Source of the DNA: Epinephelus fuscoguttatus
Lineage: Eukaryota; Chordata; Actinopteri; Perciformes; Serranidae
Length of the DNA: 64,000 nucleotides
NCBI RefSeq assembly: GCF_011397635.1
Contig: NC_064761.1
Location: forward strand, 27,135,643 to 27,199,642
Reading direction: 5' to 3'
A program made the translations under genes and the position numbers. Positions 42,371 through 55,700 of the stretch are shown in pieces (position 1 is the stretch's first letter; each line of letters begins with the position of its first letter). Below the pieces are notes generated by a model, which worked only from the letters and a program-made list of their open reading frames with translations, did no database searches and was not told the DNA's origin.

Positions 42371-45300
42371 CTGTTTTCAGGCAGCAGACCTCGGTGCTCT
42401 GGACCACCTGTCTTGTCCCTTCACACCCCTTTGAAAGCAAAGTCCAATCTCTAAATTGAACATGAGAGCAACAGAAACCTCAGAGGGGAGCTGCTCTTCT
42501 AATGAATTAGAAACTTTCTCCTTTAACATGTTTTCTTTCATGTAGCCGCTGCCCACTAACATCCCTCTTCACTTACACACAACACAGCATCCATGCAAAC
42601 AGACTGGCAGAGGTACAAAAAATACTCACGCACAACAGACACACTCTGCACAAATGCCCACAAGGACACACACACAGGGCAGCATCTAGTAATAAATTGC
42701 TTGTTGTCACCAACAGGCCATTGTGTGTGTGTGTGTGTGTATGTGTGTGTGAAAAGAAGGAAAAAAAGCAGAGCAGCAGCAGCAGCAGCAGGTCTGTCAC
42801 TTTACAGCACTGTCAATTTACATCCTCCACCACCTCCGTCCCCGCTCCCTCCTCCTCCTCTCCGCCACTCAAGATTAATCTCAGTCATATGCATGTGTGT
42901 ATGTACTCTGCATACAGTACTTTACATAAAGGATACATCAATTTTACTGTGTCCTGGATGGGCTGCAGCATGTGGGTGCTTTTATACATTTCAGCAGGTG
43001 AGAGCACACACATACACACACACACACACCCACACACACGCCACAGATGCCTCAGATCTCTTTCCTTATTCTAATCAGCTTGCCACGTTTGCGGCCAGGG
43101 TGACTTTAGCCATACCAGCCATATTGAGATTGCCACAATGGCCTGTCACGGAGATGTCATCACCACCGTGCATACATATTCATCAGGTATAAATATGTAT
43201 TGTTCAGCACGTCAAACTAGCTTCCTCAGCACTAATTCTGTAAGTGAGGATCAGCTACACCGCATGGCACACTGAGCCATCGTGGCTGCTGGGGAGAGCT
43301 CATGATGTCAGACATTTTATGCTCATTAAAATAATCGAGACAAAACCTTAACTAGGAATTCTGTTTAATGTATGACAGATCTAACACTTGGGTGGGCCTC
43401 AATAGTTTTATCAATACTGACTTTAATGTGTCTCGAGCACACATTAAAACATACAGTACATACAGTATAACTGAAAACTGAACATTAAATCACAGTTACA
43501 AACTAGGGCTGGAACCATGTTACATTTTCACTACACGATTATCGCGGCCAGAAGAGTTCACAATAATGATATCACCGCAATATCTCTAAGATAAGAATTC
43601 ACTTTATTATAAGAAAAAAATGTGAAATTTGTCTTGTGTCCCAAGATGTCAACTGTTTCACCTAAATACACAATAAAGAATAAATAAAAACATTTAACCA
43701 AACAACAAAACCACACTATCTGTCACAGAGTCAGAGTCTGTCACTAATACTGTACAAAAGCGTACAAAAAGAGCAGCTAAACTCAATGGATAGTGAAAAG
43801 GCAATCAGATGGCAATTTGGGAGGGACGCAGCAGGAAAGGAAAGAAACTGATTTATTTAAGAGGCGCTGATTATTATTATACATTATAATACATATATTA
43901 TTGTTTCATTTTTAATATTGTGGTTAGTGTGACAACCCTATCACAAATATTTCAGGAATGATACAATTGAGTCCCAGACTAATTTCCATATAAACAAAGA
44001 GAGGCTGTCTGCATGCTGAAATCGGCACGCTCCCAGAATATTGCACAACGATGCAACTAGGGTTGCAACGATAGGAGATTTTCACAGTATGATAACCGCC
44101 TCAGAAAATATTGAGGTTTCACATTATCACGGTATTACAGAATTTAAATTATCAGTCAGAATGGCTCTCAAAGGAATGGAAGGGTTATTGTTGGTTGGAA
44201 AATTGTGTTATCACTATAATTGAAACTTGAAACCACTGTGTTAATGGGAGTATGTGTAAATAGTCTGACCTTAGAAAATAACTCAAATAAAGGTCAGAGT
44301 TTTCAATCTATGCATTTCTTTCAATATCATAGATAAGTAACTGTACGCTGTACGGTTTACCTTCAAACCGTTGTATCGCTGCAACCCTAGAGGAAACATT
44401 TCGACCTACAGGTAACTTGTTTTAACTCCCAGCACAACAGAAAACAAAGGAACAGATTGCCATCTGGGCACTGAACACGACATTGAGATAATCGAGGCTC
44501 TGTTGTTACAATTAAATATTATGGACCACATTGTGCTGCATTTTTACAGCTCTATCCTTTAAGGGTAACCATCCAGCTGCTGGAACTGCTGTTTCCCATC
44601 ATGTGTCACTGACTTCAAGCCTAATGTAACCCTACCTGTAGTTTGTCCTTCTTGTCTCCTTGAACAGTTAGTTCATGATTTAAGTCAAAATTGTAATAAT
44701 TTAATACTACTTTAGTCAGATTTCTTATATGGCTGTTGGCGTACAGACAATATTTAAAGTTTAAATGAAAAATAAATCTGCTTATATTTCTTGAGGTTTG
44801 TTCCATATCATTTTGTTCATAAAGCAACATGCATGGCTGACAATAAGTGTAACACTGCTGCTGGTTTGTTTCCAAGAATGGGAATTATGTTAATATGGAA
44901 GTGTTGTGGTTATAAAAGGTGAGACCTACAGTGCAAGAAGACGGTAAAGGCAAAAGGGGACAACACAAACCTATTATGACAAAACATTATGAAAACAACA
45001 GGGCAAACAGCAATTAATACAGTTCTTTTGTTTTATTTTCAATGATATAATTATCACAAAAGCCATCTGCAATATAGCAATAATATTTTAAGGCTATGTA
45101 ATTCACCCCTGTATTAGCACGAAATACTCAGGTACCATTTTGGCACTAGCAGTGGTGTCGGGGTAGTTGATGAGGAGGGTGTACTACTCTGTGGGTGGGT
45201 TACTTGGGAGAAAGTGGGTATACTCTCCTATATATTCTAGCGGCTTTTTGGCTGACAGGTGAGTGTACGGTTAACAGCCAGAAAATAAGGTGGGTATACC

Positions 45301-48300
45301 CTGTATATCTGCGTACACCCTCCACTACACCACTGGACAACAGAATTAAAATATTTCAAAGGATACACAGTCTAATAAATCCCAGTATGTTATGTTATCC
45401 TGCATGAAGAAATGCACAAACCCTGCTCTGCATGTGAACTCACAGTCCTGAAGGCAGCCTGGCCTGCTGCTGTTAGTCTGTAGAAATGTGAATCAGTCTC
45501 AGCCTGTTGACAAGCAGCAACAGGACTGAGCTGCCACTGGTCTTAATTCTGCTGCTACGAGGAGGCTGAGGGCCCTGGGGCCTCTTTGTTGCCAGCTAAA
45601 TTAATTGTTCGGCTGCTTTACAAATAGCTGCTCTTTCATGCTTGGCTGCTCCTGAAAGGAGGGGCGGGGAGGCCTGCTAAAGAGCTCCACTTTAGGCAAA
45701 GGCGAAAGGAGGGGTTGAGTGGATGGAGGGATGGAGTGTGCTCTCCTCAGGGAGACGCCGCTACTCATTGCTACAAACACAAGCCAAACCCCCGTCTCCT
45801 CCCCCTCTCTCTCTCTCTCTCTCTTCTTCTGATTCACCCGACTTATCCCCTGTGGACCCTGACTCACCCTCCACCATGACTAACTCCCCCGCCACACGCC
45901 ACAACTTGACCCATGCTTGGGATGGCTGTGTGTGTGTGTGTGTTTGGGAGGGGGAGCGTGTGTGGTTTGTGTCATGGTGTTTGCCACCTGCTGTCACACA
46001 ATACCTTGGGAATTGTGTGTGTGCGTGTGTGTATGTGTGTGTGTGTGGGCAAGAAGAGGACTAGTTCCTGGGGGACCCATCCTGCAAGGATGCTGTGCCA
46101 TTACTTGTCAAGCGCAGGATATGAGTCCCAGGGGACGGTGAGTGGAAAGAGAGAAAGACCGCAGCAGAGATAGAGGAAGAGAGTGAAGACGGATGGATGA
46201 AGGTGGCGGGTTGAATAGTGTTTAAGTGTCTGGGGAGCAGACACACACGCAGGGACGGGTGTCCTTCTGGCCCCTGCTGTTCAGAGCACAAGCTGTCCCT
46301 GAGAGAGAAGAGGGGGCAGTCAACACAAACAAAAGATAGTGATTTAACAAAGTGGGCTGTTAATGACATCCCTGTGCCTAATAAAATCATATGAACACAG
46401 ACAAGGGAGGAGGGATGCTTAGGAGCTGTTTAATACTCCCGAGCGAATGTGCAGAAGTGTGATATGCTCATACAGCACGGTCAAAAAAGAGAGAAAACTG
46501 TATATGCTTATCTGTGTACAGCCTACTAAAAGTGAATAAGTGGGTAATTATGCTGTGTTTAAATGGATGACCTGGATAAAAATTTGTAGTCACACATTCC
46601 TCAAAGACACAAATCCTACAGTGGAGAGTAGGGGTGGAGTCTGGAATACAGACCTACGAGGACAAGGTGAAAGGGCAGGATTTAGGGAAATGCATCTAGA
46701 GAAGATATGAATGAGACACGGTTGGCGACTGATGGGCGACAGTGGGAGGACAGTGGGGTGTGGGAGAGAATCAAAGGGTGTGGAGAAGGATGGAGGATGG
46801 CAGTGGGGGTCAAGAGAAAATGGGTGAGGCAGAGGCAGATGATACTTGGAGGACTAAGACGGGGTGACAGCTGGTGTCTGATCTCAGGATCCATCCACCC
46901 CTCACCCTCTTAGTCATATTATAAAAACAACTAACTGACCATGAGTGGAAACTGGAACTGAAGATCTTGCCCCAAAACTGAGTTAAGTAATGCTTAAGGT
47001 GTGGATGTGTAGATGCAGCTAAGAGGAGTGTGGAAAGAGGAAAGAAGGAAAAAGTAGGAGGGACATGGATTGCTTAGCACAGTAAGGTGTGCAACATGGA
47101 CTTCGATTAGCTTCGCAGCACTCTTTTTTAATCAACAGGTCAGTTGTTGGTGTGAGGGGGGGGGGAGAGAAGGGGGACAACATACAGCAAAGAACCGTAG
47201 GTTACATTCGCTAAGCCACCCCCACTTTTGGAGCATTTAAATCCTCTCCCCGCCCACATAGTTTATTTTACCCAGAAATCCATCACAAAAATGGAAGCTT
47301 AAGATGCTGTGACAGCTGCCTCACTGAAATTTTAAGGAAACTTCTAATAAAAGAAACTTTACGACAGCTGTAACTGAAATAACAGAGAGGAGAATGACGT
47401 CTAGTTTGCACCAAAGGGATTCTGCAAGCTGGTGACAGACAATCACACTGACTCCTACCTGCCAGTCTGCTGTTGACTTGATTGTGTCTGGACCAAAGCC
47501 ACAGGACCGCTGATGACCATGTGTTCACCTCCACCAGACTCTCCCTCGCCATGGACTCAAAGTGCTCGGCACACGCCCTGCAGCCAAAGAAGTTGTGGAC
47601 GTAGTTTCTCATTGCATTCAGCACCTCCTGGGAATCTAGAGAAAGATTACATTTTGTGATGAAAATTAATTTCGAGAACATTTAAATGTGCCATGTATGT
47701 CAAAATAAAAACAATATCACAAACTCCATCTTAACACCAAATTTTGTTCTGAGTCAAGATGTTACGCAGTTAAAAAACCTAAACACTGACTTTTGGTTTC
47801 ACGTGGGATACGAACATCATTCTCTGGGTAAAAGTCCTATGTTTGTTTGACCCATCCACTCACCCCTTCCTGCCACCCTACTCAAGACTTGCCGCAGAGG
47901 GGTTTACACTGGAGTTAGCTGAAAGCTTGGTTTGTCTAATACAGACACTAAAGGGTGTCAGAATCTGATGCTGACCTAGGGAATGAGAACGGGCTATGCC
48001 CCAATATTGTTACTTTATATGTTTTGTGGGTAATATCTTTAGTAATATGCTACAAAACTAGAATTACCGCTTCATTGTTGTATGCCTGAGCATGCAAGTC
48101 AAGTTGCAGTTCCAATTTACATCCATGTCTGTGAAAACATGGATGCTTCACACACATTTTCCCCCCAACAACACAGGAGTTCCAAACAATTTCAGTTTCA
48201 AGATGGCCACCCAAGATTAGTGTCACCAATTCAGTATCTAACCAAACGTTTTCCCTTCTGTTCCTGAGATATGACTTTGAGTAATGGCCAGAAGTGTTTT

Positions 48301-49675
48301 TGCAGAAAACTGTGATGTCACAGAGAAGCTGACCTTTGACCTTTCAGATGTTAAATATCATTACTATCATTACATCCTATTAGACATTTGTGTGAAGTTT
48401 TGTCATAATTAGCGTATGAATTCTTGTGTTATGGCCCAAAGGCCAAAACATGTTTTGAAAGGACACAGTGACCTTTGGCCACCAATATTGAATTACTTGT
48501 CCAAGTGGACGTTTGTGACAAATATGAAGAATTCTTCAGATATTATGTTCATGATAATGCCTCTGGCCAGAGAAAGGCATAAAAACGGTGGTTAATGCTG
48601 TTACAAAAAAACCCCCAGCATGTTTAAATGAATCTCATGGATTACCTCCTCTTCACAAGTAGAAACCAGTCATTTTTTCTTTTATAAAGCACAATCACCT
48701 GCTCTTACAATGCTGGTTGTCTCTATACATTAACTTGCTTGCTAATGGCAGTGTGGGTCCACAGCTTCCTGGATTCCCACGGTTATGTGGGCCAGGAGTC
48801 ACAGAGAGCTGGGTTAACCCCACATTGTGATGAATTATCTATGCGAATGGGATAACCCAATCTGGAGATTAAATACAGTTAACCCTCTGTGTGAATGGTG
48901 GCTGTGCTGTTGTCTCAGGACTTTAACAGTCCACAAACATATTTTCCTGGAGCTGTTTGCCTTTGTTCTCGGCTTAACAGGACCTTCAGATGAACTGTCC
49001 TGACAGTTGGAGTGTGTGTGTGTGCTCTTTATGAAAGTAAGGATGGGCTGGTGTTTAAACCTTTACTAATGTGTTCACACCTTTAATAATCTGTGTATTG
49101 TGTAAATGGTTTTATGTTATGGTCAATACTGTACAGTATGTTTGTGTATCCATCCATTAAGTTGGTGGTCTGTGGGGGGCCAGATGGACGCCCCTTTTGA
49201 CCAGTCCATCTGCAGGTCACATGATCGTCCGTAAACCTCAGGATTAACCTCTGTGTGTGTGTGTGTGTGTGTGTGCGTGTGTGTGTGTGTGTCTGTTGAA
49301 GGGAGATTAACGTCTCTGCCAGGAGTGGAGCCTCTGGTCATCTGCCTGTTTTATTAACCACTCACATTCCACTAATCTAATTTAATCCCTTTTCACACAG
49401 TCACAATTAGGCTCAATTTTGTTTGTGACAATGACAAAAAAAGGAAAGCAGGGAAGAGAAGAAGAAAGAAATCTGGTAAAGACTTTTCTGAAATATTTGT
49501 TTGTTTTTCTGTGTTAAATCTTGTCTCTGTGTGATGTTAAATCAGGCCAGTGTGGAAAAAAATGGACCAAACATTCCTCAGCTAATTTGTTTATAAAGCC
49601 TCGCAAAGCCCTCATCCTCAGTCTGCCCCTGTCTTTGTGAACTTTCAGTGGCCGTTTTCATTCAAAGCAAGACAA

Positions 49676-49732
<57 letters not shown>

Positions 49733-52700
49733 CTCTGCCTGTCCCAGCGCTCTTAGCCTGGACAGTGAGGACATGGAAGAGAGTCCACATCCCACAAGGA
49801 TAACGTCTCAGGTGGGGTTGTGAACTCTGACAGCCCACCCACCTCACTCCGTCAGGCAGGGCAGCATCTAGAGACTGAGGGCGAGAGAAAGAAAGAAAAC
49901 AGACAAACAGATAACCCTCAAATGGGAAGCAGCAAACAAAGTAAATAGCTTAAAGGATCAGTCTGGTTATAGTCTATATTTCTCCTATTGTCAACAAATC
50001 CCCCAAGAAGACCAAAACCAAAACCAACAACCAACAACCTGATCCCATAACAAGTACTATCGCCGTAACCAAAGTCTGATTCTGTTAATGTTTTTGTTTT
50101 ATGTCTCCACTGCAGACAAAGAAACTCTCAACCCTGCACTCTGGCACCAACATCTTTCTTTTAAGTGCAAACAGCCCTGGTTGGGAACCACTGTGAACCA
50201 TATGCAGATGAAAATATAACAAATAAATTATTTAATCCTGTTTGAGTTTGAATGTTGTTAAATGATTGTTTCAGGAAATTTAGCCTTTTCTTAAAATATA
50301 AGTACACACAACCAATTTTATGACATCCTCAGTGGGACTGAATGTCTATATGCCTCAGAGAAAGTAGGGAAGTTGAAAAGCACTAAGTGCTGGACTAACT
50401 AGCATTGATGGTTTTGGTCTTTTTCATGGGAAGATTTGTTGACAAATCCCCTTGTAGTCAAGACCACCTTATTTTGCTGATGCCTATCACTGCCTGCAGG
50501 TACCGCTGGAAGAGGGAGAAGGGGCTGGTTTGTCTCAGCCAGCAGCCAAGTTTACAAGAATTTGCCAATTTTAAGACACACAGCGTACAAAGACTACAGA
50601 CATGTACAGAGACCCTGCATTGACTGCTTTGGCCTGTTGCTGAAATAAGTGTGTGTAACATTTCACTATTAGTCGAGTGCTTGTGTGCTTTTGTAAAATG
50701 CAGTGGCGTTGGACAAAAGACTGCAGACTGAGATGACTGAAATAGCGAAAGATGGTCCAACAAAGCACAAGAACAAGACAAGTGCAAGACTTAAAAAAAA
50801 ATGTGTGATCAAGACTGGACTCAAGTATTACAGCCCTGGATGCCACTGTGGTAAAAACAACTGGGTCACTTTCCGTTTCCTCAGAGCCCAGCAACTACCA
50901 ACAACACATGATACACTGCATTTTGTTTTCCACAGTTACTTCTGTTGCTCCACAGTCCGCCATTTTCACTACTTGGGAAAGTAACTTTAAAGAACTTCTA
51001 CTGATCTGCTTTGGTAACAGGAGATAGCTACCGGGAGTTACCAGGGAAAACAAAAGTGCTATCCTCTTCCTGTTGTGGTTGTGCAATCATTGAGGTACTT
51101 CGTTCAAGCCTTCATTTTGCCAGGAGATTGAACCCGGTGGCAGACAGAACTGCATACTGAAAGTGAGGCTTATAGGGAACCAGTATGAACGCTGATAGTG
51201 TCATTATACTAAGGCAATCAACACTTACTTCATAATGATAAGTTTAAGCAAAAAATGTGTCTATTTCCATTTTGAATGAGACCAAATTCCAAAGATTCCC
51301 TAAAAAGTGGAGCCTCTTCAGCATCTCCTAACCTGTTCAACTTAATAAAAGCTGTTCCACGTAGTTTTCTTGATCAATAAGAAGTCAATCTCAGGTTAAT
51401 GGCTCAGCCCTCCACTAATGAACAGAAGCTATCCAGATCTCTAACCACGAGCCACAGTTGAATCCAATAACATATTTTCTCTGACATAAAGTCGTTTCTC
51501 TCGCCGCACTGCATCGCCATCGCTGCCGTGATTGACAGGGTTACTCACATGTCAATAGTAAAGATTTGGTATGTGAGTGTGTGTGTGTATAGAGTCCATT
51601 TCCTCTGAGGACGAAGTCTATTCATACCTTCCCATTGATTCATTGATCAATTGATTTGCCTGCTAAAAGCTAATGATGTAAGTAAGTGACTCTTTCAATT
51701 TGCGAGGGGCGGTACTGGAGGCATGCAGGCTTCATTCCAAAGACAACAGCACATAGATCCTCAGCTGTATGTGCTGGCACCGAGACAAGGGCAAAGTACA
51801 TATTGAAATATCTGGATATTTATAAAATATCTTTTTACCTACTCTATCTTAATTTACAAGATCACAGTTTAACATTTCTTTGAAACAGTAGGCATCACTT
51901 TGGTGCCTCTGAGGTGGTTCTGAACTCATTATGTGTCCAGACTGACAGGTGACCTTGATATCTCGGTGTAACGAAGAGGCTACTCCCAGACGGACGTGCT
52001 CACATCAGTCTGGGTGCATTTTGTGATGCCCTACCCTCTGTTCTCCCTGCAGCTGCTTTACCTGTCTGCTCCTCTCTTCCTCTCCCTTTAAGATGCCCGC
52101 CTGCTCAGGCTCACAAAAGTACGTTCTTTCTCTCAATTTGCATTAATGTGCTTCCTCGATGCAGCATGTAATGGACAGACCACTTCTGAATCAAATGAAT
52201 ACCAAAGATGGAAGACAGGCTTAAAAAGTTAACTAAGCGTACTTTAGATGTCGGCTTGACTGACAATAATAAGCCCAAGTTCATATTAATATTGATGCAT
52301 AAGGTCAAAACACATTGGATCTTTAGCTACACAGCTTTGTTTTGACTCACCTGAGTTGTGTTATCCAGCATCTGTCTGAATGCCTCATAGGTTATCTTTT
52401 CGCCAGCGTAGTTCTGTAGCTGAGCGTGGACAGACCTCAAGAGGTTCATCACCACTGGGCGGCCTGGAAAGTACTGTAGACATAAACAACAGGGCACAAT
52501 GGAAATAGGTGTTAAATGTTGATTTTGGAGCAGGTGAGAAGCAAGAAGGAATGCAACTGACCCTTTATTTTTTTTTTTATTAATCTGTTCGACATTTAGT
52601 CTGAAAAAAGGTGAGAAATACCCATCGCATTTTCCCAGGAACCAAAGTGACGTCATCAGACTGCTTGTTTTGTGCGACTGACAGCTCAAAACCAAAAAGT

Positions 52701-55700
52701 GTTCAATTTTCTATCACATTGGAGAAGAAATCTGCCAGAGTATAGAGATGAAATGGTTGCCGATTTTATGATAGACCATGGTAAAATTACCTATGGACTA
52801 GTACTGCTGTTTCAAAATTCAATAATCATTAAAACTGTGTTTGATTACGGTGCTTTGAAAAACTCACAATAAATACTGTCCAGCATCAACCAAAGTCCAA
52901 CAGTCTCCTGGATGCACGGTCACAAGGTGCTATCTTTAATGTTAATATAAATTTGATATGGTTTTCATGTGTTTTGCATAAAGTTTTGGCTGTGTTGTTT
53001 TCATACTTATCTAAACAAAGTGTTCTTAATTTTATTAGTTTTCAATTTTTAACAACATCAGCACATTTAAACAATACTGCAACAATAGTGATAATAGTAA
53101 TGATTTAGATCACTATTACTGTGATATTTTTATGCCATTTCATCTCTTACTGAGTAACTGATTAATCAACTAATTGTTTTAGCTCTAAGTGCAAGTATAG
53201 TTTATTAAGAAGAAACCAAAAATCCTGCAAACTGTCAGTTACTTTTAATCACTTCCTTCAATTGTGATATTTCTGTCGGTAGATTACTGTTAGATTTATT
53301 CATTCAGTATAGTTTATAAAATCTAAATAAAGTTACAGCTCTGATATTAATGGCATGTTTTAGTCAACACTAGCGTTACAGTGATAAATATACCATGGAC
53401 TAAAAACAGATGGCTATCCTACCGAGTACATGTGCTTATCTGGAGTATCGAAAAAGTAATGCAGCCAGACAGAGAATCTCACCTGTGCATCTCCTTTTCT
53501 CCTCCAATGCCTGTCAGACTTTTTATATAAACTTCCTTTACAAAATGGTCCCAAGTTTCACTTCTAATAAAAAAATCTTCTCTTTTCATTCCTTTAAGGG
53601 TCACTGTAACTGATACTACTACCACTACTACTACTACTAATAATAATAATAGCTGTGTCATACTGTATACCTGAGGCCATAAAATCATGCTAATTTCTGT
53701 GACAGTAGTCTTACTGTCAGAATCTCATATCATTACAACCCTAGTCAGTATACAAAACTCTAAATGTTAAAAGTTTTCACCACATATCAGCTTTAAAATG
53801 TAGACTGTTCATGTTGTCATGTATATATCTTTTATTTATAAAAGCTTTACGACTGTTATTTTCCATGTGCTAATATTAATACTTTCACACTCCCTTGCCT
53901 GACATGAATTGTTCAGATCAACATATTCACCTTTGATTAACATAATTTTTGTCCTTCTGTTACACATGATATACCAAGCAGAAAGGTGATGCCTAGATTG
54001 TCAGTTAACAAACTCACCCTCAACTATGTTGTGCAAATGTTTTATGTGCTGCACAGAAGTTGTGGTTTGAGTGTTTTTCCTCTAAAGAAACTCACTACAT
54101 GTGACAGCAGCCGAACTTAAGCCTCTTCCTTCATTAAGATCCATTTCCTAAGCCACTAACAACCACTTAGCCAATGTCTACTCAGTGCTTCCTCCTGATG
54201 TGTATTTATATCCTTTCAAACCAGTACCACCATAGTAACAACCACAACTAGAGGAAACATGATACTGTAACTAGCAGAGGTAGGTACACGAAAAGAAGGA
54301 GGAAATCCAGCTGATGGAAGTCTGAGAACAGTGATGACAGAGTGAAGACAGATACAGACAAACGTGTCTTCACACATAAGGTACCAACAATAGAAACAGC
54401 TGATGTCTTCAGAAAAGAGCACTTTTATAAATTTCAGCTAAATGTGCTTTCTATTCTTACTGTAAGCCTCTCTGTGGAACACTTTATGGTAATGGTCCCA
54501 TTTCTCAGAAACAGGCACAGCAAAGGGATCAAGCTTTTATTCAAGACCTAAACATCAGGCAAATAGACGACTTCCATGGTAACTTTCGTTTGGGTCTAAA
54601 ACTACAGTAAAGGATTTTCATTAGGGAATGATCAGCAATTTTCTTTCAAGTAATTGAATAATCATTAATCTATAAAATGTCAGAAAACACAATTCCTGTT
54701 ATAATTCCCCAAATTTCAAGGTGACGTCTTCAAATGTCTTTTTTAGTCAGACCAACAGCCCAAACAAACAAACAAACAAAAAGGTATTCAGTTTATCATG
54801 AGGTATGATAAAAGGGCATCAAATCTTCACATCTAAGAAGCTGCATTCTTTGGTATTCTTGCTTAAAAAATTACTAAAACCATTATTTAATTTAAAAAAT
54901 AGTTGCCAAGTTACTTTCTGTCAATGAACTAAGACTAACAGAGTGATTGTTACAGCTCTACTTTAGTTGTTTTTAATTAAAATAACATGGTAAAAGCATT
55001 ACTCAATTATTTTTCTAATCAAAGCTCTTGTAAAAGTGTATAGGGACTAAAGATTTCTATAAAGTTGTGGTGAATCTGAGAGACAAAGAAAGCAGAACTT
55101 GCGTCATCCATCATGTGGACCTTTTTCGATTTGCATCACTGAGTCCTTTTAACTTGGCCTCCACCATTTGTCCAACTAAATACACCTGCATACACTGGCA
55201 ATCTTGCACACACACACAATTTTCAGTCGGCGGCTCAGCCGTCTATTCATTGCCCTCTAACAGGATCTGTGTGTTACACCCTGACCACTTAACCAGACCC
55301 CCAGTGATTTACTTAAACCTTCTTGTCCAAGGCCAACAGAGTCTTGCTCTGTCCTTCCATCTGCACCATACGGCTCATGACTCCATGCAGCACCTTTCAC
55401 CTTTCATCAGCTTGGCCTACAGAAAACTGTGTCGCTGTGTAAACAGCTGTATTTCAACATATCAGTTCGTACCGGACCATTAAAGTTTAAACTACAAGCA
55501 ACACACGAGCAGCTGCCTTACATAAGTAAGAATAACAGTCAATCACTTAAACACCAAACACTCACAATGTTGGTGACAGCAACAATACGCCTGATCACAT
55601 AACCAGTTATCAGATACGGGCGAAAAAAACAACACTTTTATAAATCCCTGCTGATATTAATCACTTACGAAAACTGATTTAAATGCTGTTGCACATCAAA

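Larger units (their letters stand above)
41540..47458 (-). other. qsox1 intron 10
   Basis: A 5.9 kb intron holding a CA array, a GT array with a CAG run, two hAT-like short elements (43503-43941 and 44057-44390) and a third short element (45150-45335), plus GT-rich sequence near 45926-46048. No internal exon was found. Confidence 0.7.

Noticed and set aside
55067..55483. 138-residue plus-strand open frame
   Set aside because: It lies within qsox1 intron 7 with no recognisable domain, no splice context and no supporting promoter or poly(A) signal.
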